From Ptiloglossa arizonensis (Eukaryota; Arthropoda; Insecta; Hymenoptera; Colletidae): a DNA stretch of 64,000 nucleotides. Within the stretch, counting starts at the first letter, position 1, and every line of letters starts with the position of its first letter. Made by a program: the position numbers and the translations under genes. The notes under the pieces were generated by a model that did not search any database, was not told the origin of the DNA, and was given only the letters and a program-made list of their open reading frames with translations. Shown one piece after another: positions 37,101 through 49,000 of the stretch. Location: the NCBI RefSeq assembly GCF_051014685.1, contig NW_027478883.1:186001-250000 (forward strand), written 5' to 3'.

Positions 37101-38280
37101 GCCGCTCTAGTTATTCGTTTGGAGCATCAGAACTGCGAAAATTTTGAGTTTCTCAAGCGTTTCTTACCTACAAACTGCCATATCTCGCGAACGGATTGAC
37201 CTATCCGCAAAATTTCAGCTGCATCTGAAAGTAGTAACTCGCCGGATTACAACGGTATGTGTTCTTTTCCCCTAGGCCGTACTAGTTATGCTTGTCGAGC
37301 ATCAGAACTGCGAAAATTTTGAGTTTCTCAAGCGTTTCTTACCTCCAAACTGCCATATCTCGCGAACGGATTGACCAATCCGCAAAATTTCTGTTGCATC
37401 TGAAAGTAGAAACTCGCCCGATTACAACGGTATGCGTACATTTCTCCTAGGCCGTTCTAGTTATTCGTTGCGAGCATCAGAACTGCGAAAATTTTGAGTT
37501 TCTCAAGCGTTTCTTACCTCCAAACTGCCACATCTCGCGAACGGATTGACCAATCCGCAAAATTTCTGTTGCATCTGAAAGTAGAAACTCGCCCAAATTC
37601 AACGGTATGTGTAGTTTTCCCCTAGGCGGTTCTAGTTATTCGTTTCGAGCATTAGAACTGCGAAAATTTTGAGTTTGTCAAGCGTTTCTTACCTCCAAAC
37701 TGCCATATCTCGCGAACGGATTGACCAATCCGCAAAATTTCTGTTGCATCTGAAAGTAGAAACTCGCCCGATTACAACGGTATGCGTACTTTTCCCCTAG
37801 GCCGCTCTAGTTATTCGTTTGGAGCATCAGAACTGCGAAAATTTTGAGTTTCTCAAGCGTTTCTTACATACAAACTGCCACATCTCGCGAACGGATTGAC
37901 CAATCCGCAAAATTTCTTTTGTATCTGAAAGTAGAAACTCGCCCAATTACAACGGTATGTGTACTTCTCTCCTAGGCCGTTCTGGTTATTCGTTTCGAGC
38001 ATTAGAACTGCGAAAATTTTGAGTTGCTCAAGCGTTTCTTACCTACAAACTGCCACATCTCGCGAACAGATTGACCAATCCGCAAAATTTCTTTTGTATC
38101 TGAAAGTAGAAACTCGCCCAATTACAACTGTATGTGTACTTCTCCCCTAGGCCGTTCTGGTTATTCGTTTCGAGCATCAGAACTTCGAAAATTTTGAGTT
38201 GCCCAAGCGTTTCTTACCTCCGAACTGCCATATCTCGCGAAAGGATTGACCAATCCGCAAAATTTCTGTTGCATCTGAAA
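34160..38280 (+). repeat. Large duplicated block, copy 1
   Basis: This block is paired with 40830-45455. The offset is 6650 bases (38 monomers) at its left end, 6825 (39) from about 34570 to 37045, and 7175 (41) from about 37080 to 38280, so the copies differ by whole monomers. Shared rare marks are CTGTGAACATTTTG (34686, 41511), AAATTTGGAGTTGC, GATTATAACGG, GATTACCACGG, CGAAGGGATTG, TTTCAGCTGC, GCGTACATTTC and TTACATACAAAC. The monomer at about 34466 is a hybrid that has lost one unit relative to the other copy. Confidence 0.92.
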
Positions 38281-38379
38281 GTAGAAACTCGCCCGATTAC
38301 AACGGTATGCGTACTTTTCCCCTAGGCCGTTCTAGTTATGCTTGTCGAGCATCAGAACTGCGAAAATTTTGAGTTTCTC

Positions 38380-40830
38380 AAGCGTTTCTTACCTCCAAAC
38401 TGCCATATCTCGCGAACGGATTGACCAATCCGCAAAATTTCTGCTGCATCTGAAAGTAGAAACTCGCCCGATTTCAACGGTATTCGTACTTCTCCCCTAG
38501 GCCGTTCTAGTTCTTCGTCTCGAGCATCAGAACTGCGAAAATTTTGAGTTTTTCAAGCGTTTCTTACCTCCAAACTGCCATATCTCGCGAACGGATTGAC
38601 CAATCCGCAAAATTTCTGTTGCATCTGATAGTAGAAACTCGCCCGAAAACAACGGTATGTGTAGTTTTCCCCTAGGCCGTTCTAGTTATTCGTTTCGAGC
38701 ATTAGAACTGTGAAAATTTTGAGTTTCTCAAGCGTTTCTTACCTCCAAACTGCCATATCTCGCGAACGGATTGACCAATCCGCAAAATTTCTGTTGCATC
38801 TGAAAGTAGAAACTCGCCCGATTACAACGGTATGCGTACTTTTCCCCTAGGCCGTTCTAGTTATGCTTGTCGAGCATCAGAACTGCAAAAATTTTGAGTT
38901 TCTCAAGCGTTTCTTACCTCCAAACAGCCATATCTCGCGAACGGATTGACCAATCCGCAAAATTTCTGTTGCATCTGAAAGTAGAAACTCGCCCGATTAC
39001 AACGGTATGTGTACTTTTCCCCTAGGCCACTCTAGTTATTCGTTTCGAGCATCAGAACTGCGAAAATTTTGAGGTTCTCAAGCGTATCTTACCTCCAAAC
39101 TGCCATATCTCGCGAACGGATTGACCAATCCGCAAAATTTCCGTTGCATCTGATAGTAGAAACTCGCCCGATTACAACTGTATGTGTAGTTATCCCCTAG
39201 GCCGTTCTAGTTATTCGTTGCGAGCATCAGAACTGCGAAAATTTTGAGTTTCTCAAGCGTTTCTTACCTCCAAACTGCCACATCTCGCGAACGGATTGAC
39301 CAATCCGCAAAATTTCTGTTGCATCTGAAAGTAGAAACTCGCCCGATTACAACGGTATGCGTACTTTTCCCCTAGGCCGTTCTAGTTATTCGTTGCGAGC
39401 ATCAGAACTGCGAAAATTTTGAGTTTCTCAAGGGTTTCTTACCTCCAAACTGTCATATCTCGCGAACGGATTGACGAATCCGCAATATTTCTATTACACC
39501 AAAAAGTAGGAACTCGCCCGATTACAACGGTATGCGTACTATTCCCCTAGGCCGTTCTAGTTATTCGTTTCGAGCATTAGAATTGTGAAAATTTTGAGTT
39601 TCTCAAGCGTTTCTTACCTCCAAACTGCCATGTCTCGCGAACGGATTGACCAATCCGCAAAATTTCTGTTGCATCTGAAAGTAGAAACTCGCCCGATTAC
39701 AACGGTATGCGTACTTTTCCCCTAGGCCGTTCTAGTTATGCTTGTCGAGCATCAGAACTGCGAAAATTTTGAGTTTCTCAAGCGTTTCTTACCTCCAAAC
39801 TGCCATATCTCGCGAACGGATTGACCAATCCGCAGAATTTCTGCTGCATCTGAAAGTAGAAACTCGCCCGATTTCAACGGTATTCGTACTTCTCCCCTAG
39901 GCCGTTCTGGTTATTCGTTTCGAGCATCAGAACTGCGAAAATTTTGAGTTGCTCAAGCGTTTCTTACGTACAAACTGCCACATCTCGCGAACGGATGGAC
40001 CAATCCGCAAAATTTCTGTTGCATCTGAAAGTAGAAACTCGCCCAATTACAACAGTATGTGTAGTTTTCCCCTAGGCCGTTCTAGTTCTTCGTCTCGAGC
40101 ATCAGAACTGCGAAAATTTTGAGTTTTTCAAGCGTTTCTTACCTCCAAACTGCCATATCTCGCGAACGGATTGACCAATCCGCAAAATTTCTGTTGCATC
40201 TGATAGTAGAAACTCGCCCGATAACAACGGTATGTGTAGTTTTCCCCTAGGCCGTTCTAGTTATTCGTTTCGAGCATTAGAACTGTGAAAATTTTGAGTT
40301 TCTCAAGCGTTTCTTACCTCCAAACTGCCATATCTCGCGAACGGATTGACCAATCCGCAAAATTTCTGTTGCATCTGAAAGTAGAAACTCGCCCGATTAC
40401 AACGGTATGCGTACTTTTCCCCTAGGCCGTTCTAGTTATGCTTGTCGAGCATCAGAACTGCAAAAATTTTGAGTTTCTCAAGCGTTTCTTACCTCCAAAC
40501 AGCCATATCTCGCGAACGGATTGACCAATCCGCAAAATTTCTGTTGCATCTGAAAGTAGAAACTCGCCCGATTACAACGGTATGTGTACTTTTCCCCTAG
40601 GCCACTCTAGTTATTCGTTTCGAGCATCAGAACTGCGAAAATTTTGAGTTTCTCAAGCGTATCTTACCTCCAAACTGCCATATCTCGCGAACGGATTGAC
40701 CAATCCGCAAAATTTCCGTTGCATCTGATAGTAGAAACTCGCCCGATTACAACTGTATGTGTAGTTTTCCCCTAGGCCGTTCTAGTTATTCGTTGCGAGC
40801 ATCAGAACTGCGAAAATTTTGAGTTTCTCA
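38380..40830 (+). repeat. Mosaic of earlier blocks
   Basis: Bases 38.38-39.16 kb match 27.36-28.13 kb at an offset of 11025 (63 monomers), including GAGGTTCTC with GCGTATCTTACC. From about 39.31 kb the sequence switches to matching 31.26 kb onward at an offset of 8050 (46 monomers), including CCATGTCTCGCG, and stays in that register to about 41.24 kb. A unique TTACACCAAAAAG occurs near 39493. No gene is present. Confidence 0.85.
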
Positions 40831-43800
40831 AGCGTTTCTTACCTCCAAACTGCCACATCTCGCGAACGGATTGACCAATCCGCAAAATTTCTGTTGCATC
40901 TGAAAGTAGAAACTCGCCCAAATACAACGGTATGTGTAGTTTTCCCCTAGGCCGTTCTAGTTATTCATTTCGAGCATCAGAACTGCGAAAATTTTGAGTT
41001 TCTCAAGCGTTTCTTACCTCCAAACTGCCATATCTCGCGAACGGATTGACTAGTCCGCAAAATTTCTGTTGCATCTGAAAGTAGAAACTCGCCCGATAAC
41101 AAGGGTATGTGTACTTTTCCCCTAGGCCGTTCTAGTTATGCTTGTCGAGCATCAGAACTGCGAAAATTTTGAGTTTCTCAAGCGTTTCTTACCTCCAAAC
41201 TGCCATATCTCGCGAACGGATTGACCAATCCGCAAAATTTCTGCTGCATCTGAAAGTAGAAACTCGCCCGATTTCAACGGTATTCGTACTTCTCCCCTAG
41301 GCCGTTCTAGTTCTTCGTCTCGAGCATCAGAACTGCGAAAATTTTGAGTTTTTCAAGCGTTTCTTACCTCCAAACTGCCATATCTCGCGAACGGATTGAC
41401 CAATCCGCAAAATTTCTGTTGCATCTGATAGTAGAAACTCGCCCGAAAACAACGGTATGTGTAGTTTTCCCCTAGGCCGTTCTAGTTATTCGTTTCGAGC
41501 ATTAGAACTGTGAACATTTTGAGTTTCTCAAGCGTTTCTTACCTCCAAACTGCCATATCTCGCGAACGGATTGACCAATCCGCAAAATTTCTGTTGCATC
41601 TGAAAGTAGAAACTCGCCCGATTACAACGGTATGCGTACTTTTCCCCTAGGCCGTTCTGGTTATTCGTTTCGAGCATCAGAACTGCGAAAATTTTGAGTT
41701 GCTCAAGCGTTTCTTACGTACAAACTGCCACATCTCGCGAACGGATTGACCAATCCGCAAAATTTCTGTTGCATCTGAAAGTAGAAACTCGCCCAATTAC
41801 AACAGTATGTGTAGTTTTCCCCTAGGCCGTTCTAGTTCTTCGTCTCGAGCATCAGAACTGCGAAAATTTTGAGTTTTTCAAGCGTTTCTTACCTCCAAAC
41901 TGCCATATCTCGCGAACGGATTGACCAATCCGCAAAATTTCTGTTGCATCTGATAGTAGAAACTCGCCCGATAACAACGGTATGTGTAGTTTTCCCCTAG
42001 GCCGTTCTAGTTATTCGTTTCGAGCATTAGAACTGTGAAAATTTTGAGTTTCTCAAGCGTTTCTTACCTCCAAACTGCCATATCTCGCGAACGGATTGAC
42101 CAATCCGCAAAATTTCTGTTGCATCTGAAAGTAGAAACTCGCCCGATTACAACGGTATGCGTACTTTTCCCCTAGGCCGTTCTAGTTATGCTTGTCGAGC
42201 ATCAGAACTGCAAAAATTTTGAGTTTCTCAAGCGTTTCTTACCTCCAAACAGCCATATCTCGCGAACGGATTGACCAATCCGCAAAATTTCTGTTGCATC
42301 TGAAAGTAGAAACTCGCCCGATTACAACGGTATGTGTACTTTTCCCCTAGGCCACTCTAGTTATTCGTTTCGAGCATCAGAACTGCGAAAATTTTGAGTT
42401 TCTCAAGCGTATCTTACCTCCAAACTGCCATATCTCGCGAACGGATTGACCAATCCGCAAAATTTCTTTTGTATCTGAAAGTAGAAACTCGCCCAATTAC
42501 AACGGTATGTGTACTTCTCTCCTAGGCCGTTCTGGTTATTCGTTTCGAGCATTAGAACTGCGAAAATTTGGAGTTGCTCAAGCGTTTCTTACCTACAAAC
42601 TGCCACATCTCGCGAACAGATTGACCAATCCGCAAAATTTCTTTTGTATCTGAAAGTAGAAACTCGCCCAATTACAACGGTATGTGTACTTCTCCCCTAG
42701 GCCGTTCTGGTTATTCGTTTCGAGCATCAGAACTGCGAAAATTTTGAGTTGCTCAAGCGTTTCTTACCTCCGAACTGCCATATCTCGCGAAAGGATTGAC
42801 CAATCCGCAAAATTTCTGTTGCATCTGAAAGTAGTAACTCGCCCGATTATAACGGTATGTGTTCTTTTCCCCTAGGCCGTGGTAGTTATTCGTTTCGAGC
42901 ATCAGAACTGCGAAAATTTTGAGTTTCTCAACCGTTTCTTACCTCCAAACTGCCATATCTCGTGAACGGGTTGACCAATCCGCAAAATTTCTGTTGCATC
43001 TGAAAGTAGAAACTCGCCCGATTACGACGGTATGCGTACTTTTCCCCTAGGCCGTTCTAGTTATGCTTGTCGAGCATCAGAACTGCGAAAATTTTGAGTT
43101 TCTCAAGCGTTTCTTACCTCCAAACTGCCATATCTCGCGAACGGATTGACCCATCCGCAAAATTTCTGTTGCATCTGAAAGTAGAAACTCGCCCGATTAC
43201 AACGGTTTGCGTACTTTTCTCCTAGGCCGTTCTAGTTATTCGTTGCGAGCATCAGAACTGCGAAAATTTTGAGTTTCTCAAGCGTTTCTCACCTCCAAAC
43301 TGCCATATCTCGCGAAAGGATTGACCAATCCGCAAAATTTCTGTAGCATCTGAAAGTAGTAACTCGCCCGATTACCACGGTATGTGTTCTTTTCCCCTAG
43401 GCCGTGGTAGTTATTCCTTTCGAGCATCAGAACTGCGAAAATTTTGAGTTTCTCAAGCGTTTTTTATCTCCAAACTGCCATATCTCGCGAACGGATTGAC
43501 TAATCCGCAAAATTTCTGTTGCATCTGAAAGTAGAAACTCGCCCGATAACAACGGTATGTATACTTTTCCCCTAGGCCGTACTAGTTACTCGTTTCGAGC
43601 ATCAGAACTGCGAAAATTTTGAGTTTCTCAAGCGTTTCTTACCCCCAAACTGCCATATCTCGCGAACGGATTGACCGATCCGCAAAATTTCTGTTGCATC
43701 TGAAAGTAGAAACTCGCCCAAATACAACGGTATGTGTTCTTTTCCCCTAGGCCACACTAGTTATTCGTTTCGAGCATCAGAACTGCGAAAATTTTGAGTT

Positions 43801-45455
43801 TCTCAAGCGTATCTTACCTCCAAACTGCCATATCTCGCGAAGGGATTGACCAATCCGCAAAATTTCCGTTGCATCTGAAAGTAGAAACTCGCCCAAATTC
43901 AACGGTATGTGTAGTTTTCCCCTAGGCGGTTCTAGTTATTCGTTTCGAGCATTAGAACTGCGAAAATTTTGAGTTTGTCAAGCGTTTCTTACCTCCAAAC
44001 TGCCATATCTCGCGAACGGATTGACCAATCCGCAAAATTTCTGTTGCATCTGAAAGTAGAAACTCGCCCAAATTCAACGGTATGTGTAGTTTTCCCCTAG
44101 GCGGTTCTAGTTATTCGTTTCGAGCATTAGAACTGCGAAAATTTTGAGTTTGTCAAGCGTTTCTTACCTCCAAACTGCCATATCTCGCGAACGGATTGAC
44201 CAATCCACAAAATTTCTGTTGCATCTGAAAGTAGAAACTCGCCCGATTACAACGGTATGCGTACTTCTCCCCTAGGCCGCTCTAGTTATTCGTTTGGAGC
44301 ATCAGAACTGCGAAAATTTTGAGTTTCTCAAGCGTTTCTTACCTACAAACTGCCATATCTCGCGAACGGATTGACCTATCCGCAAAATTTCAGCTGCATC
44401 TGAAAGTAGTAACTCGCCGGATTACAACGGTATGTGTTCTTTTCCCCTAGGCCGTACTAGTTATGCTTGTCGAGCATCAGAACTGCGAAAATTTTGAGTT
44501 TCTCAAGCGTTTCTTACCTCCAAACTGCCATATCTCGCGAACGGATTGACCAATCCGCAAAATTTCTGTTGCATCTGAAAGTAGAAACTCGCCCGATTAC
44601 AACGGTATGCGTACATTTCTCCTAGGCCGTTCTAGTTATTCGTTGCGAGCATCAGAACTGCGAAAATTTTAAGTTTCTCAAGCGTTTCTTACCTCCAAAC
44701 TGCCACATCTCGCGAACAGATTGACCAATCCGCAAAATTTCTGTTGCATCTGAAAGTAGAAACTCGCCCAAATTCAACGGTATGTGTAGTTTTCCCCTAG
44801 GCGGTTCTAGTTATTCGTTTCGAGCATTAGAACTGCGAAAATTTTGAGTTTGTCAAGCGTTTCTTACCTCCAAACTGCCATATCTCGCGAACGGATTGAC
44901 CAATCCGCAAAATTTCTGTTGCATCTGAAAGTAGAAACTCGCCCGATTACAACGGTATGCGTACTTTTCCCCTAGGCCGCTCTAGTTATTCGTTTGGAGC
45001 ATCAGAACTGCGAAAATTTTGAGTTTCTCAAGCGTTTCTTACATACAAACTGCCACATCTCGCGAACGGATTGACCAATCCGCAAAATTTCTTTTGTATC
45101 TGAAAGTAGAAACTCGCCCAATTACAACGGTATGTGTACTTCTCTCCTAGGCCGTTCTGGTTATTCGTTTCGAGCATTAGAACTGCGAAAATTTTGAGTT
45201 GCTCAAGCGTTTCTTACCTACAAACTGCCACATCTCGCGAACAGATTGACCAATCCGCAAAATTTCTTTTGTATCTGAAAGTAGAAACTCGCCCAATTAC
45301 AACTGTATGTGTACTTCTCCCCTAGGCCGTTCTGGTTATTCGTTTCGAGCATCAGAACTGCGAAAATTTTGAGTTGCCCAAGCGTTTCTTACCTCCGAAC
45401 TGCCATATCTCGCGAAAGGATTGACCAATCCGCAAAATTTCTGTTGCATCTGAAA
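40830..45455 (+). repeat. Large duplicated block, copy 2
   Basis: This is the partner of 34160-38280. It keeps the GATTTCAACGG and TTCTTCGTCTCGAGC monomers (41.25-41.47 kb) that copy 1 has fused into one. Near 43880-44230 it carries a pair of CCCAAATTC/GGCGGTTCTAG monomers in place of the GATAGTAG end of copy 1, a net gain of two monomers. It leaves register at about 45456 (GTAGTAACTC against GTAGAAACTC). A private change is CTCGTGAACGGG near 42961. Confidence 0.92.
43885..44230 (+). repeat. Tandem pair of GGCGGTTCTAG monomers
   Basis: Two adjacent monomers carry CCCAAATTCAACGG, CCTAGGCGGTTCTAG, ATTAGAACTGCG and GAGTTTGTCAAG, 175 bases apart. The second has a CCACAAAATTTC change. The same type occurs singly at about 37590 and 44765. 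The pair marks the point where the two large blocks shift register by 350 bases. Confidence 0.85.
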
Positions 45456-47900
45456 GTAGTAACTCGCCCGATTACAACGGTATGTGTTCTTTTCCCCTAG
45501 GCCGTGGTAGTTATTCGTTTCGAGCATCAGAACTGCGAAAATTTTGAGTTTCTCAAGCGTTTCTTACCTCCAAACTGCCATATCTCGCGAACGGATTGAC
45601 CAATCCGCAAAATTTCTGTTGCATCTGAATGTAGAAACTCGCCCGTTTACAACGGTATGCGTACTTTTCCCCTAGGCCGTTCTAGTTATGCTTGTCGAGC
45701 ATCAGAACTCTGAAAATTTTGAGTTTCTCACGCGTTTCTTACCTCCAAACTGCCATATCTAGCGAACGGATTGACCAATCCGCAAAATTTCTGTTGCATC
45801 TGAAAGTAGAAACTCGCCCGATTACAACGGTATGCGTACTTTTCTCCTAGGCCGTTCTAGTTATTCGTTGCGAGCATCAGAACTGCGAAAATTTTGAGTT
45901 TCTCAAGCGTTTCTTACCTCCAAACTGCCACATCTCGTGAACGGATTGACCAATCCCCAAAATTTCTGTTGCATCTGAAAGTAGAAACTCGCCCAAATAC
46001 AACGGTATGTGTAGTTTTCCCCTAGGCCATTCTAGTTATTCGTTTCGAGCATCAAAACTGCGAAAATTTTGAGTTTCTCAAGCGTTTCTTACCTCCAAAC
46101 TGCCATATCTCGCGAACGCATGGACCAATCCGCATAATTTCTGTTGCATCTGAAAATTGAAACTCGCCCGATTACAACGGTATGCGTACTTTTCCCCTAG
46201 GCCGTTCTAGTTATTCATTTCGAGCATCAGAACTGCGAAAATTTTGAGTTTCTCAAGCGTTTCTTACCTCCAAACTGCCATATCTCGCGAACGGATTGAC
46301 TAATCCGCAAAATTTCTGTTGCATCTGAAAGTAGAAACTCGCCCGATAACAACGGTATGTATACTTTTCCCCTAGGCCGTACTAGTTACTCGTTTCGAGC
46401 ATCAGAACTGCGAAAATTTTGAGTTTCTCAAGCGTTTCTTACTTCCAAACTGCCATATCTCGCGAACGAATGGACCAATCCGCATAATTTCTGTTGCATC
46501 TGAAATTAGAAACTCGCCCGATTACAACGGTATGCGTACTTTTCCCCTAGGCCGTTCTAGTTATTCATTTCGAGCATCAGAACTGCGAAAATTTTGAGTT
46601 TCTCAAGCGTTTCTTACCTCCAAACTGCCATATCTCGCGAACGGATTGACGAATCCACAAAATTTCTATTGCACCAGAAAGTAGGAATTCGCCCGATTAC
46701 AACGGTATGCGTACTTTTCCCCTAGGCCGTTCTAGTTATTCATTTCGAGCATCAGAACTGCGAAAATTTTGAGTTTCTCAAGCGTTTCTTACCTCCAAAC
46801 TGCCATATCTCGCGAACGGATTGACCACTCCGCTAAATTTCTGTTGCATCTGAAAGTAGAAACTCGCACGATTACAACGGTATGTGTAGTTTTCCCCTAG
46901 GCCGTTCTAGTTATTCGTTTCGAGCATTAGAACTGCGAAAATTTTGAGTTTCTCAAGCATTTCTTACCTCCAAACTGCCATATCTCGCGAACGGATTGAC
47001 CAATCCGCAAAATTTCTGTTGCATCTGAAAGTAGAAACTCGCCCGATTACAACGGTATGCGTACTTTTCCCTAGGCCGCTCTAGTTATTCGTTTGGAGCA
47101 TCAGAACTGCGAGAATTTTGAGTTTCTCAAGCGTTTCTTACCTACAAACTGCCACATCTCGCGAACGGATTGACCAATCCGCAAAATTTCTTTTGTATCT
47201 GAAAGTAGAAACTCGCCCAATTACAGCGGTATGTGTACTTTTCCCCTAGGCCGTTCTAGTTATTCGTTGCGAGCATTAGAACTGCGAAAATTTTGAGTTT
47301 CTCAAGCGTTTCTTACATCCAAACTGCCATATCTCGCGAACGGATTGACCAATCCGCAAAATTTCTGTTGCATCTGAAAGTAGAAACTCGCCCGATTACA
47401 ACGGTATGCGTACTTTTCCCCTAGGCCGTTCTAGTTATGCTTGTCGAGCATCAGAACTCTGAAAATTTTGAGTTTCTCAAGCGTTTCTTACCTCCAAACT
47501 GCCATATCTCGCGAACGGATTGACCACTCCGCAAAATTTCTGTTGCATCTGAAAGTAGAAACTCGCCCGATTACAACGGTATGCGTACTTTTCTCCTAGG
47601 CCGTTCTAGTTATTCGTTGCGAGCATCAGAACTGCGAAAATTTTGAGTTTCTCAAGCGTTTCTTACCTCCAAACTGCCACATCTCGCGAAAGGATTGACC
47701 AATCTGCAAAATTTCTGTTGCATCTGAAAGTAGAAACTCGCCCAAATACAACGGTATGTGTAGTTTTCCCCTAGGCCATTCTAGTTATTCGTTTCGAGCA
47801 TCAAAACTGCGAAAATTTTGAGTTTCTCAAGAGTTTCTTACCTCCAAACTGCCATATCTCGCGAACGGATTGACCAATCCGCAAAATTTCTGTTGCATCT
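45456..47900 (+). repeat. Mosaic satellite segment
   Basis: Monomers of several types occur without a clear HOR: AGAACTCTGAAAATTTTG with TATCTAGCGAACGG, the GGCCATTC/AGCATCAAAACTG type, GGATGGACC types with unusual GAAAATTGAAAC and GAAATTAGAAAC changes (46150, 46500), GACGAATCCACAAAATTTC near 46650, and GACCACTCCG near 46830 and 47525. No gene is present. Confidence 0.75.
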
Positions 47901-49000
47901 GAAAGTAGAAACTCGCCCGATTACAACGGTATGCGTACTTTTCTCCTAGGCCGTTCTAGTTATTCGTTTCGAGCATCAGAACTGCGAAAATTTTGAGTTG
48001 CTCAAGCGTTTCTTACGTACAAACTGCCACATCTCGCGAACGGATTGACCAATCCGCAAAATTTCTTTTGCATCTGAAAGTAGAAACCCGCCCAATTACA
48101 ACGGTATGTGTAGTTTTCCCCTAGGCCGTTCTAGTTCTTCGTCTCGAGCATCAGAACTGCGAAAATTTTGAGTTTTTCAAGCGTTTCTTACCTCCAAACT
48201 GCCATATCTCGCGAACGGATTGACCAATCCGGAAAATTTCTATTGCATCTGATAGTAGAAACTCGCCCGATTACAACGGTATGTGTAGTTTTCCCCTAGG
48301 CCGTTCTAGTTATTCGTTTCGAGCATTAGAACTGTGAAAATTTTGAGTTTCTCAAGCGTTTCTTACCTCCAAACTGCCATATCTCGCGAACGGATTGACC
48401 AATCCGCAAAATTTCTGTTGCATCTGAAAGTAGAAACTCGCCCGATTACAACGGTATGCGTACTTTTCCCCTAGGCCGTTCTAGTTATGCTTGTCGAGCA
48501 TCAGAACCGCAAAAATTTTGAGTTTCTCAAGCGTTTCTTACCTCCAAACAGCCATATCTCATGAACGGATTGACCAATCCGCAAAATTTCTATTGTATCT
48601 GAAAGTAGAAACTCGCCCGATTACAACGGTATGCGTACTTTTCTCCTAGGCCGTTCTAGTTATTCGTTTCGAGCATCAGAACTGCGAAAATTTTGAGTTG
48701 CTCAAGCGTTTCTTACGTACAAACTGCCACATCTCGCGAACGGATTGACCAATCCGCAAAATTTCTTTTGCATCTGAAAGTAGAAACTCGCCCAATTACA
48801 ACGGTATGTGTAGTTTTCCCCTAGGCCGTTCTAGTTCTTCGTCTCGAGCATCAGAACTGCGAAAATTTTGAGTTTTTCAAGCGTTTCTTACCTCCAAACT
48901 GCCATATCTCGCGAACGGATTGACCAATCCGGAAAATTTCTATTGCATCTGATAGTAGAAACTCGCCCGATTACAACGGTATGCGTACTTTTCCCCTAGG
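47900..49000 (+). repeat. 4-monomer (700 bp) tandem duplication
   Basis: The run TTCTCCTAGG, GAGTTGCTC, CTTACGTACAAAC, TTCTTCGTCTCGAGC and AATCCGGAAAATTTC occurs from about 47.94 and again from about 48.64 kb, exactly 700 bases apart (CCGGAAAATT at 48229 and 48929). Between the copies lies a monomer with AGAACCGCAAAAA and TCTCATGAACGG, in which TCGCGA has become TCATGA. The same set recurs at 62.1-62.95 kb. Confidence 0.87.
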
